A stretch of DNA of 5,252 bases from the NCBI GenBank assembly GCA_024710445.1, contig JANJUT010000094.1, positions 1 to 5,252 of the forward strand. The letters run 5' to 3'. Numbering within the stretch: position 1 is the first letter of the stretch; the number at the start of each line of letters is the position of its first letter. The position numbers and the translations under genes were made by a program. Source of the DNA: Thiobacillus sp. (GTDB taxonomy: Bacteria > Pseudomonadota > Gammaproteobacteria > Burkholderiales > Thiobacillaceae). This document shows, one piece after another, positions 1-5,252 of this stretch. Below the pieces are notes generated by a model. The model had not been told where the DNA came from and did no database searches. It saw only the letters and a program-made list of their open reading frames with translations.

Positions 1-890
1 GCCTCGTCGAGCTTGGTGAGAATGACGGCAACTGCACCTTCGCCAAAGCGGGCCATGGCCTGCTCGATTGCCGCCCCCTGCTGATTGGCGGCAATCACGG
101 CCAGCCGTCGCACCCCCAATGCGTCAAGCGCGTGTCCCTCGCGGGTGCGCGGGTCGGATGGAGCAAAGCCCGCGGTATCGATCAGCACCAGTTTTTTTGC
201 CGCCAGCTGGGGCAGCAGCTGGGCCAGCCTGGCCTGATCTTTTGCCACATGCAGTGATACGCCCAGCAAATCGGCATACACCGACAATTGCGCGGCGGCC
301 CCAATCCGGTAAGCATCGGCCGCGATCAAGGCAACCTGCCCGGCACCGTGAAGCTCGACGCTGCGCGCGGCAAGCTTGGCCAGGGTGGTGGTTTTACCCG
401 ATCCGGTGGAGCCGACCAGCGCAAAACATCCGCCCTGTGACAGCCAACCGGATTCACGTGGCTGCACGGGCAGATTACGGATCAGCACCTGTCGCAGCCA
501 ACGCTGGGCGGCATCGGTATCAAGCCCGCGCGGCAGACGCGCTGCCAGCGTGCGGGCGAGTGCACTGCCAAATCCGGCAGCAAACAGGGTTTGCATCACG
601 GCCACCCGAACCGGATCGCGGCGCCGGTTGGCCCCCCAGGCAAATCCGGCCAGCTGGTTTTGCAGCATCCCGCGCAAGCGTCCCAATTCGGCAAGGATGC
701 GCGAACTGCCGGCGGCATCCTGGATCTCGCCGGCAGGAGGTGCGGCTAACGCGCCATATGCGCTGGCCAGCAGTTCGACGCCCTGCGGGTGCGGGCGGGT
801 CGACAGGACGACGGCATCATCACCCAACTCGCGGCGAATGCGTGCCAGTGCATCGCGCGCATTCGCCGCCACGAAAACCTGCACGCTCAT
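1..890 (-). CDS. flhF: Flagellar biosynthesis GTPase FlhF (3' end cut by window edge)
   Basis: SRP-family GTPase that sets the site and number of flagella, acting at the inner face of the cell pole or membrane, usually with FlhG/FleN. The 296 complete codons seen run off the left edge. Residues 1-50 (start MSVQVFVAANARDALARI) match the FlhF N-terminal B domain. The NG domain follows: P-loop GSTGSGKT at 160-167, AADAYRIGAAAQL at 190-202, DTAGF at 238-242 and TKLDE at 292-296 (the G4 specificity motif). The start is fixed by the SD sequence GGAGGG (complement of 896-901), five bases before the ATG, and by the ATGA overlap with the flhA stop. The linker before the P-loop is short for the family, and several motif residues are non-consensus: GSTGSGKT where GPTGVGKT is usual, and AAD where TTD is usual. 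No stop or frameshift is seen. The identification is secure; the length of the missing end is unknown. Confidence 0.95.
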   Translation of the reverse strand, partial: MSVQVFVAANARDALARIRRELGDDAVVLSTRPHPQGVELLASAYGALAAPPAGEIQDAAGSSRILAELGRLRGMLQNQLAGFAWGANRRRDPVRVAVMQTLFAAGFGSALARTLAARLPRGLDTDAAQRWLRQVLIRNLPVQPRESGWLSQGGCFALVGSTGSGKTTTLAKLAARSVELHGAGQVALIAADAYRIGAAAQLSVYADLLGVSLHVAKDQARLAQLLPQLAAKKLVLIDTAGFAPSDPRTREGHALDALGVRRLAVIAANQQGAAIEQAMARFGEGAVAVILTKLDE

Positions 891-2965
891 GCATTCCCTC
901 CAATGCTCAGTTCTGTGTTCACCTGCACGATTTTATCGGCTGGCACCTCGGCATAGGCAATCACCGAAAGCTGCGGCAAGCTCCGTCGCAACAATCGTGA
1001 CAGGATAGCGCGCAGCCCGGGCGAAGTCAGCAACACGGGGGGATAGCCTTCGCGTTCCTGTGCAGCCAGCGCGTGTTCCGCTGCTTCATTCAGCGCATCG
1101 AGTGTCATGGGAGACAGCAACGCTTCACCCTCATCGCCCATTTCGTTCAGCAGCCGGGTTTCGGTTGCTGCCGCCAGCCCCATCACATTCAGCGTATTGC
1201 TGCCTTCAAACAGGCGGTCGACAATGCTGCGCCCAAGCGCTGCTCGTACCGTCTCCACCAGTTCGTCGATGGACTGGGTTTTCGGTGCACAGGCAGCCAG
1301 GGTCTCAAACAAGGTGCGGCTGTCACGAATCGAGACATGTTCCTCGATCAAATTCTGCAAAACGGTTTGCACGCTGGTCAACGGCAGGTGACGCGGCGTC
1401 ACGTCCTCGACCAACCCGGGATGGCTGCGGGCCAGCGTATCCAGCAATTGCTGGACTTCGGTGCGCCCCAGCAGTTCGGGTGCGTGCTGGCGGAAGACCG
1501 CCTCGACCTGACGCGCAATGAGTTCGGCTGCTGTCAGCACCACAAAACCCCGTAGCTCGGCTTCCTCTTCCCGGCCTGCCTCGATCCAGACGCCACTGAA
1601 CAAGGTCAGAGGATCAACTCCCGGAATGCCATCCAGTTTTCCCAGCACATCGCCCATATCCACAGCCAGCACCTGACCGCTGGGGATTTCACCGTGCGCC
1701 ACGTCGACGCCCTTGAGCGTAATCCGGTAACTATTGGGTTTAAGGTCGAGGTTGTCACGGACGCGAATGAGGGGCACGACCAGCCCCATGTCAGCAGCAA
1801 AACGGCGACGTGCCTCGGTGATTTTGGTGAGTGCCGCCCCGCCCTGATTGCGGTCGACCAGGGAAATCAGGCGGTAGCCAACTTCGAGCGCCAGCACGTC
1901 AACCGGTGGAATATCTTCCCAGGTGACGTCAATCGGTGCGGAGTCGTCTTCAGACATTTCCAGCGGTTCAACGTCATACACGGCATGACGTTGACGGCGC
2001 GTCAACCAGAAACCCACTCCACCCAGCACCGCTGCAATCATCAGAAAAGCCAGATGCGGGGTTCCCGGTATCATGCCCAGCGTGCCCAGTACGGCTGCGG
2101 CCACATACAGGGTTTGGGGGCGGCCAAATATCTGGGTGGAAAATTCGTGCGACAAATCCTGATCACTGGACGAGCGGCTGACCACTATGCCCGCCGCAGT
2201 CGAGATGATCAGGGCGGGAATCTGGGTGACCAGGCCATCTCCCACCGTCAGCAACGCATAGCGGCCGAGCGCTTCGGTCACGCCCAGGTTGTGCTGCAGC
2301 AGCCCCACCGCAATCCCGCCCACCAGATTGACCAACAGGATAATGATGCCGGCACTGGCATCGCCGCGCACGAAGTTGGAGGCGCCATCCATGGCGCCAT
2401 AAAAATCGGACTCGCGGCCGATCTCGCTGCGGCGTGTGCGCGCCTCGCCTTCATTGATGAATCCGGCATTCAGGTCGGCATCGACTGCCAATTGCTTGCC
2501 CGGCATCGAATCGAGCGTGAAGCGTGCCGCCACCTCCGCAATGCGTCCCGCGCCCTTGGTAATCACCACGAAATTGATGATGACCAGGATCAGAAACACC
2601 ACGAAGCCCACCGCAATATTGCCGCCCACCAGGAAACTGCCGAAGGACTCGATCACCTTGCCCGCCGCGTCCGGGCCGGTATGGCCCTGCATCAGGATGA
2701 TGCGGGTCGAGGCCACGTTGAGCGACAGGCGCAACAGCGTGGTGAGCAGCAACACCGTGGGAAATACCGAAAATTCCAGCGGACGCCGTGCATTCATGCT
2801 GACCAGCAACACAATCATCGCCGGCGCGATGTTGAGCGTAAACAGCATGTCGAGCATGAAGGTGGGCAATGGCAACACCATCATTGCCAGAATCAGCAAG
2901 ACAAGCGTTGGCACGGCCAGCCGGTTGAGCGGCATCCCCATCACCAGCACGCCTTGCGCACTCAT
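887..2965 (-). CDS. flhA: Flagellar export gate protein FlhA
   Basis: Large subunit of the flagellar type III export gate. FlhA forms a nonameric ring in the inner membrane, couples proton motive force to export, and docks chaperone-substrate complexes with its cytoplasmic domain. At 692 aa it has the usual family length. Hydrophobic segments lie near 16-34, 38-57, 66-85, 114-136, 204-224, 242-264, 286-305 and 306-322. The conserved cytoplasmic loop follows the fourth segment: ITKGAGRIAEVAARFTLDSM (135-154), PGKQLAVDADLNAG (155-168) and DFYGAMDGASNFVRGD (187-202). An acidic linker (about 330-350) leads to the cytoplasmic domain, with family blocks ELLGRTEVQQLLDTL (497-511) and LLTSPGLRAILSRLLRRSLP (645-664). 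The ATG at 2965 has the SD GAGGTG (complement of 2971-2976) five bases upstream and overlaps the flhB stop as ATGA. Its own TGA overlaps the flhF start. No lesion is seen. The SD lies 12 bases downstream of the palindromic element in flhB, which could affect expression. Confidence 0.98.
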   Translation of the reverse strand: MSAQGVLVMGMPLNRLAVPTLVLLILAMMVLPLPTFMLDMLFTLNIAPAMIVLLVSMNARRPLEFSVFPTVLLLTTLLRLSLNVASTRIILMQGHTGPDAAGKVIESFGSFLVGGNIAVGFVVFLILVIINFVVITKGAGRIAEVAARFTLDSMPGKQLAVDADLNAGFINEGEARTRRSEIGRESDFYGAMDGASNFVRGDASAGIIILLVNLVGGIAVGLLQHNLGVTEALGRYALLTVGDGLVTQIPALIISTAAGIVVSRSSSDQDLSHEFSTQIFGRPQTLYVAAAVLGTLGMIPGTPHLAFLMIAAVLGGVGFWLTRRQRHAVYDVEPLEMSEDDSAPIDVTWEDIPPVDVLALEVGYRLISLVDRNQGGAALTKITEARRRFAADMGLVVPLIRVRDNLDLKPNSYRITLKGVDVAHGEIPSGQVLAVDMGDVLGKLDGIPGVDPLTLFSGVWIEAGREEEAELRGFVVLTAAELIARQVEAVFRQHAPELLGRTEVQQLLDTLARSHPGLVEDVTPRHLPLTSVQTVLQNLIEEHVSIRDSRTLFETLAACAPKTQSIDELVETVRAALGRSIVDRLFEGSNTLNVMGLAAATETRLLNEMGDEGEALLSPMTLDALNEAAEHALAAQEREGYPPVLLTSPGLRAILSRLLRRSLPQLSVIAYAEVPADKIVQVNTELSIGGNA

Positions 2966-3840
2966 CCGATCACCTCGTTAATCGTCCTGGGCCCAACGTT
3001 CGCCCCCTCCCCCTCTGGGGGATAAGCAGCGACTTGCCCGCTTGCGGGCTTAGTCGATTGCTTAGTAGTTTCATCAGGGTTGGGGAGCGGACTTTGGCCC
3101 TGTCTCGCCTGCTGGTGGCGGCCACGCAGCTGCGCGCGCATTTCGGGACTGCCTTCAGACTCACGTGCCTCGGCCAGCACTTCCTGCCAGCTCATCGCAT
3201 GCCGCCGCAGATAACGCCACCAGCGCCAGCCCGCATCCAGTGCAGCGGCCAGCGTCAATGCCGCCGCCAGCGCCAGCACGCCGCGTCCCACCCAGGCTGC
3301 GGTGGCGTGCAACGCAGCCGGCATGTCTCCATCTGCCAGGTTTTGCAGCCCCGGCCACCCGCTCGCCAACGCCCAGCCGACAGCGGCAGCGGCTAGCAGC
3401 AGTTTCATGATCGCCTGCGAACCATCAAAGAACGAATCCATCGAGAGCAGGCGGGACAGGGCCTTGAGTGGAGAAGCACGTGTCAGGTCTGCCTGGGTCA
3501 CATGTGGCGCAAACACCCAGCCTGACAGCAGCATCGGCCCCACCAGCGCCGCAACGAAAATGGCAATGAGCACAGGCAAAACCGTCCACAAGGCAGCAGA
3601 TGCTGCTTTTACAAAAATGGGGGAAAGCGGGCTTGCTGCATGGACAAAAGCCATCGCGATCAGGCTCTGCAAATCACCCAGCAAGCGGGGTGCCAGCCAG
3701 CCTAGCGTACCCAACGCCGACAGCAATACCACCCACGCTGTGAGTTCGGCAGAACGCGGCACATCACCAGCCAGACGCGCTTGGTGCAGACGCTGCGAAC
3801 TTGCCGGTTCAGTACGGGAAAGATCAGTTTCCTCGGCCAT
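2962..3840 (-). CDS. flhB: Flagellar export switch protein FlhB, lacking the C-terminal autocleavage domain
   Basis: FlhB is an inner-membrane part of the flagellar export gate. Its cytoplasmic domain cleaves itself at NPTH and switches export from rod/hook to filament proteins. The N-terminus is typical (DLSRTEPASSQRLHQAR at 6-22, GDVPRSAEL at 25-33). Four membrane segments follow (about 34-55, 82-106, 143-163, 183-203), then the juxtamembrane block MSWQEVLAEARESEGSPEMR (216-235). Similarity ends near residue 247. Family members, usually about 350-385 aa, continue into NPTHYAVAL and a domain of roughly 100 residues. Here only 45 unrelated, Pro/Gly-rich residues remain: 247-284 encoded by the palindromic element at 2989-3100, then RTINEVIG before TGA. 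The protein is 292 aa. The start at 3840 fits the family N-terminus; the SD is weak (GAG about 7 bases upstream). By family knowledge it should fail to switch substrate specificity unless the missing domain is supplied from another locus. The identification is sure; function is doubtful. Confidence 0.93.
   Translation of the reverse strand: MAEETDLSRTEPASSQRLHQARLAGDVPRSAELTAWVVLLSALGTLGWLAPRLLGDLQSLIAMAFVHAASPLSPIFVKAASAALWTVLPVLIAIFVAALVGPMLLSGWVFAPHVTQADLTRASPLKALSRLLSMDSFFDGSQAIMKLLLAAAAVGWALASGWPGLQNLADGDMPAALHATAAWVGRGVLALAAALTLAAALDAGWRWWRYLRRHAMSWQEVLAEARESEGSPEMRAQLRGRHQQARQGQSPLPNPDETTKQSTKPASGQVAAYPPEGEGANVGPRTINEVIG
3009..3021. repeat. G/C hairpin 1 in the flhB-flhA junction element
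   Basis: Five-base perfect stem CCCCC/GGGGG with a TCT loop, inside the 112-bp element and 33 bases upstream of the flhA SD on the minus-strand transcript. No T-run follows on either strand, so it is not a standard intrinsic terminator. Confidence 0.5.
3031..3055. repeat. G/C hairpin 2 in the flhB-flhA junction element
   Basis: Inner stem GCCCG/CGGGC (3036-3040 with 3045-3049) and loop CTTG, extended by GACT (3031-3034) pairing with AGTC (3052-3055) across a small internal mismatch. With hairpin 1 and the terminal repeats, the whole element could fold into one branched structure in the mRNA. Confidence 0.5.
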
Positions 3841-3861
3841 ATTTATCTCGTGATTTGGCTT

Positions 3862-3888
3862 AGTCTAGCACGAGCAAAGCCCCTGAAA
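3862..3888 (-). promoter_or_regulatory. Possible sigma-70 promoter for the flhB-flhA-flhF operon
   Basis: On the minus strand TAGACT (complement of 3862-3867) is preceded by TGC, an extended -10 motif (TGn). A weak -35-like TTTCAG lies 15 bases upstream (complement of 3883-3888). The distance to the flhB ATG is about 22 bases, which suits a short leader. No convincing sigma-28 or sigma-54 site was seen upstream of flhB. This is a by-eye call. Confidence 0.35.
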
Positions 3889-3906
3889 TGGCTGCATTCA
3901 TGGGGC
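3879..3906. repeat. Imperfect inverted repeat upstream of flhB
   Basis: GCCCCTGAA (3879-3887) pairs with TTCA-T-GGGGC (3897-3906), and TG/CA extends the stem inward, giving about 11 pairs with two single-base bulges. It overlaps the putative -35 region of the flhB promoter, so it could be an operator, or it may be chance. Confidence 0.35.
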
Positions 3907-4046
3907 GAATACCAAGGACTCATGCCGCACAGCACACGCGCGGATGCGAGGCATGCCCTATCAAAATAGCCAGAAATTACGGTTTCAGTCACGTAGGAGA
4001 TGTCTTTCATACACAACACCCGATCCCATTAAATAGTACATAGCGC

Positions 4047-4073
4047 TTGATTTGCCTGGCACTGCGCTATACT
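4047..4073 (+). promoter_or_regulatory. Likely sigma-70 promoter for the outer-membrane protein gene
   Basis: TATACT at 4068-4073 matches the -10 consensus at five of six positions. TTGATT at 4047-4052 is a fair -35 match (TTGA conserved), but the 15-base spacer is shorter than the usual 17. The start site would fall near 4080, giving a leader of about 70 bases before the ATG. Confidence 0.55.
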
Positions 4074-4084
4074 GCTGCGCAGCA
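4073..4084. promoter_or_regulatory. Perfect 12-bp palindrome at the predicted transcription start
   Basis: TGCTGC/GCAGCA is a perfect palindrome whose first base is the last base of the -10 box, so it spans the expected start site. Its position suits a repressor site or a 5'-end hairpin in the transcript. No known operator consensus is recognised. Confidence 0.35.
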
Positions 4085-4136
4085 TTCAGGTTTAAACCCG
4101 GCATCAGACCGAATAAAACCATCAACAAGCACCTAC

Positions 4137-4142
4137 AGGAGG
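4137..4142 (+). promoter_or_regulatory. Strong ribosome binding site that sets the barrel protein start
   Basis: AGGAGG lies six bases before the ATG at 4149. The codons that follow encode a textbook signal peptide, so this start is chosen over the in-frame TTG at 4047, which has no SD and overlaps the promoter. Confidence 0.85.
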
Positions 4143-4148
4143 AGTTAC

Positions 4149-4742
4149 ATGAAAACGATGTTTGTCGCAGCGGCCATGGCGTCCGCTTTGTCCCTATCCA
4201 CCCCGGCTACTGCTGGCTTCTTCGATTTGACCTTGGCCCCCTACCTTGGCGGCAGTCTGGGTCAAGCCACTTCCGACATTACCTGTACAGCGGGTACTTC
4301 GTGCGACGATACGGGCAATGCCTGGAAAATCTTTGGCGGCCTCGAAGTCAACGAATACATTTCCATGGAAGTGGGCTACGCTGACATGGGCGAAGTCAAA
4401 TATACCGGCACGAAGACAGGCACGCGTGATGTCAACGGCATGACCATGCAAGTGGTTGGCACCATGGCGCTGAACGAACAATTCACCCTGATCGGCAAAG
4501 GCGGCTTCGGCATCCTGCACTCCGACGTCAAGGGAAACGTTGCCCTTGCCGGCGCCACGCTCAGCACGGAAGACACCGATCTCGAATGGATGCTGGGCCT
4601 GGGTGCCCAGTACAATTTCACCCCGTCAGTTGGCTTGCGCCTTGAGTGGGAGCGCTACTTCGAAGTGGGCGGCAAAGATGCCAGCAGTACGGGTGAAGCC
4701 GACATTGACCTGATCACTGCCGGGCTGGTGTTCAAGTTCTAA
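4149..4742 (+). CDS. OmpA-like outer-membrane beta-barrel protein
   Basis: Secreted protein of 197 aa. A signal peptide (MKTMFVAAAMASALSLSTPA, then TAG) has a likely cleavage site after A22 or G23. The mature part has alternating hydrophobic/polar strands and turns typical of the small eight-stranded outer-membrane barrel families (OmpA transmembrane domain/OMP_b-brl). Recognisable blocks are APYLGGSLGQA (30-40), AWKIFGGLEVNEYISMEVGY (58-77), FTLIGKGGFGILHSD (112-126), LGLGAQYNFTPSVGLRLEWE (149-168) and the final strand LITAGLVFKF ending in Phe, the C-terminal signal read by the BAM complex. C46 and C52 probably form a disulfide in the first external loop, as often seen in this family. There is no C-terminal peptidoglycan-binding OmpA domain. 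It appears monocistronic: own promoter, strong SD, terminator directly after the stop. Substrate or precise role cannot be told; structural and adhesion-type roles are known for relatives. Confidence 0.88.
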   Translation: MKTMFVAAAMASALSLSTPATAGFFDLTLAPYLGGSLGQATSDITCTAGTSCDDTGNAWKIFGGLEVNEYISMEVGYADMGEVKYTGTKTGTRDVNGMTMQVVGTMALNEQFTLIGKGGFGILHSDVKGNVALAGATLSTEDTDLEWMLGLGAQYNFTPSVGLRLEWERYFEVGGKDASSTGEADIDLITAGLVFKF

Positions 4743-4754
4743 GCTGATTATCCG

Positions 4755-4793
4755 GGCAACAAAAAAGGGGCGTGATGCCCCTTTTTTGTTGCC
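4755..4793. terminator. Bidirectional intrinsic terminator
   Basis: Perfect 17-bp stem (4755-4771 with 4777-4793) and a five-base loop GTGAT. The GC-rich top GGGGC/GCCCC is flanked by A6 on the left and T6 on the right, so a U-run follows the GC stem on either strand. It lies 12 bases after the barrel protein stop and about 40 bases after the iscX stop on the opposite strand, so it can end both convergent transcripts. Confidence 0.93.
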
Positions 4794-4801
4794 TGTCTTC
4801 T

Positions 4802-4825
4802 CACGATAACCGGTGGTTATGCGTG
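4802..4825. repeat. Short inverted repeat downstream of iscX
   Basis: CACG-ATAACC (4802-4811) faces GGTTAT-G-CGTG (4815-4825) across a GGT loop: ten pairs with one bulged G. It lies between the iscX stop and the terminator and may protect or help end the iscX transcript. No T-run follows. Confidence 0.4.
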
Positions 4826-4832
4826 TTGGCTT

Positions 4833-5027
4833 CTAGCTCACTTCATCGATCCAGGCCATCTGGATCGCTTCCAGGATTTTTTCACCCGAATGCTCGGGCA
4901 CGTCGTCAAACTCCGGCAGTTCCGTCACCCAGCGATGCAGGTCGGTGAAACGGATGGTGCGTGGGTCGATTTCCGGATGCGCTTCGGAAAGCTCAATTGC
5001 GATATCGAGAGAGTCTGTCCACTTCAT
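4833..5027 (-). CDS. iscX: Fe-S cluster assembly protein IscX
   Basis: Small acidic cytosolic protein (64 aa, the usual length) that binds the cysteine desulfurase IscS, where it competes with the frataxin CyaY and modulates cluster assembly as an iron-responsive regulator. The family signature is clear: MKWTDSLDIAIELSEAHPEI (1-20), DPRTIRFTDLHRWV (21-34), LPEFDDVPEHSGEKILEAIQ (37-56) and the end WIDEVS. The ATG at 5027 has AAGG eight bases upstream, inside the 3' end of fdx. The fdx stop is one base upstream, so the pair is co-transcribed and probably translationally coupled. It is the last gene of the isc operon, as in other proteobacteria. Confidence 0.96.
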   Translation of the reverse strand: MKWTDSLDIAIELSEAHPEIDPRTIRFTDLHRWVTELPEFDDVPEHSGEKILEAIQMAWIDEVS

Positions 5028-5028
5028 A

Positions 5029-5252
5029 TCAATGACCTTCCTTGACCATGTTGATGGTGTATTTGGGGATTTCTATCACCAGGTCGCTACTGCTGACGCG
5101 TGCCTGACAGGACAAGCGGGATTGCGGTTCCAGTCCCCAGGCCTTGTCGAGCAGATCATCCTCTTCTTCAGTCGAAGCTTCCAGCGAATTGAAGCCTTCA
5201 CGCACCACCACATGGCAGGTGGTGCAGGCGCAGGATTTCTCGCAGGCATGTT
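5029..5252 (-). CDS. fdx: ISC [2Fe-2S] ferredoxin Fdx (5' end cut by window edge)
   Basis: Adrenodoxin-type [2Fe-2S] ferredoxin of the ISC machinery, which supplies electrons to IscS/IscU during cluster assembly in the cytosol. The last 73 codons are visible. They hold the cluster loop [13 protein letters not shown] with ligand pattern C-x5-C-x2-C (visible residues 3, 9 and 12) and the fourth ligand in RLSCQARV (visible residue 48). Cys at visible position 7 is the extra, non-ligand cysteine conserved in ISC ferredoxins. The blocks [20 protein letters not shown] and [10 protein letters not shown], and the end KEGH, are typical. About 39 N-terminal residues should lie beyond the right edge. 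iscX follows after one base. Confidence 0.97.
   Translation of the reverse strand, partial: HACEKSCACTTCHVVVREGFNSLEASTEEEDDLLDKAWGLEPQSRLSCQARVSSSDLVIEIPKYTINMVKEGH

Larger units (their letters stand above)
2989..3100. repeat. Palindromic MITE-like or REP-like element inside the flhB 3' end
   Basis: The segment begins GGGCCCAACGTTCGCC on the plus strand, and its other end read on the minus strand begins GGGCCAAAGTCCGC. These imperfect terminal inverted repeats match at about 18 of 25 positions with one gap. Inside are two compact hairpins: CCCCC-TCT-GGGGG at 3009-3021, and GCCCG-CTTG-CGGGC at 3036-3049 with an outer GACT/AGTC pair at 3031-3034 and 3052-3055. Its edges coincide with the point where FlhB family similarity stops. 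It has no coding capacity of its own, but one frame is open and forms the FlhB tail. I infer a small non-autonomous repeat. Copy number cannot be judged from a single copy, and no clear target-site duplication is seen. Confidence 0.6.
3841..4148. other. Divergent intergenic region between flhB and the outer-membrane protein gene
   Basis: About 308 bases without a convincing gene. Short open frames here lack a good SD and recognisable protein sequence. It holds a possible flhB promoter (3862-3888), an imperfect hairpin (3879-3906), a weaker inverted repeat (CATGCC at 3921-3926 with GGCATG at 3950-3955), the promoter and 12-bp palindrome for the rightward gene (4047-4084), and its leader with SD. 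Nothing further is recognised in 3956-4046. Confidence 0.7.

Noticed and set aside
68..1008. Two overlapping plus-strand open frames opposite flhF
   Set aside because: Arg/Pro/Ala-rich translations are typical of the antisense of a G+C-rich gene; the minus strand carries clear FlhF motifs.
1694..3025. Long open frame on the plus strand (443 codons) opposite flhA
   Set aside because: It is the antisense shadow of flhA, rich in His, Gln and Arg, with no SD, no known domain and no independent support.
3072..3086. N-P-D-E-T at FlhB residues 254-258 as a possible NPTH-type cleavage site
   Set aside because: Only Asn-Pro matches; the Thr-His and the flanking hydrophobic strands are missing, and the codons lie inside the repeat-like element.
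2970..3164. Alternative minus-strand frame of 64 codons across the flhB end, as a sign of a simple frameshift that hides the C-domain
   Set aside because: Its translation through the element shows no FlhB C-domain similarity either, and the available length is far too short for that domain.
4056..4074. TGGCAC as the -24 half of a sigma-54 promoter
   Set aside because: No GC lies at the required -12 spacing (the bases there are AT), while a good sigma-70 -10 box is present.
4047..4148. N-terminal extension of the barrel protein from TTG at 4047
   Set aside because: It would run through the promoter and leader, lacks an SD, and would bury the signal peptide; the ATG at 4149 has AGGAGG at ideal spacing.
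4755..4793. The long perfect hairpin as a mobile-element end or small RNA
   Set aside because: A-run, GC stem, short loop and T-run between convergent genes are fully explained by a bidirectional terminator.
1..5252. CRISPR arrays, tRNA or rRNA genes, insertion sequences with transposase, phage genes
   Set aside because: No regularly spaced repeats, RNA gene signatures or transposase/phage proteins were found on either strand.

Overview
The window looks chromosomal and comes from a Gram-negative proteobacterium. A betaproteobacterium of the Nitrosomonadales/Rhodocyclales type is the best guess. This rests on the moderately high G+C, the flhB-flhA-flhF gene order, an OmpA-like eight-stranded barrel protein ending in Phe, and an ISC operon ending in fdx-iscX. 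The lineage is inferred from gene content and is not proven.

Positions 1-3840 hold three flagellar genes, all on the minus strand and read right to left: flhB, flhA and a 3'-truncated flhF. They form a tight operon, and both junctions are ATGA stop/start overlaps. FlhB and FlhA are inner-membrane parts of the flagellar type III export gate. FlhF is the SRP-type GTPase that places the flagellum and sets flagellar number. FlhA (692 aa) looks intact. FlhB is abnormal: its four membrane segments are present, but family similarity stops near residue 247. The cytoplasmic domain with the NPTH self-cleavage site is missing, and the protein instead has a short tail encoded by a palindromic, repeat-like element of about 112 bp (2989-3100). 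This is the most notable feature of the window.

Positions 3841-4148 form a divergent intergenic region with likely promoters for flhB (weak call) and for the outer-membrane protein gene (good -10 box and a strong ribosome binding site). The gene at 4149-4742 encodes a secreted eight-stranded beta-barrel. It ends at a perfect 17-bp terminator hairpin that can serve both strands, because the next genes converge on it.

Positions 4833-5252 hold the end of an iron-sulfur cluster assembly (isc) operon on the minus strand: the C-terminal two thirds of the ISC [2Fe-2S] ferredoxin (fdx) followed one base later by iscX. The rest of the isc operon should lie to the right of the window, and the rest of flhF, probably followed by an flhG/fleN-like gene, to the left.
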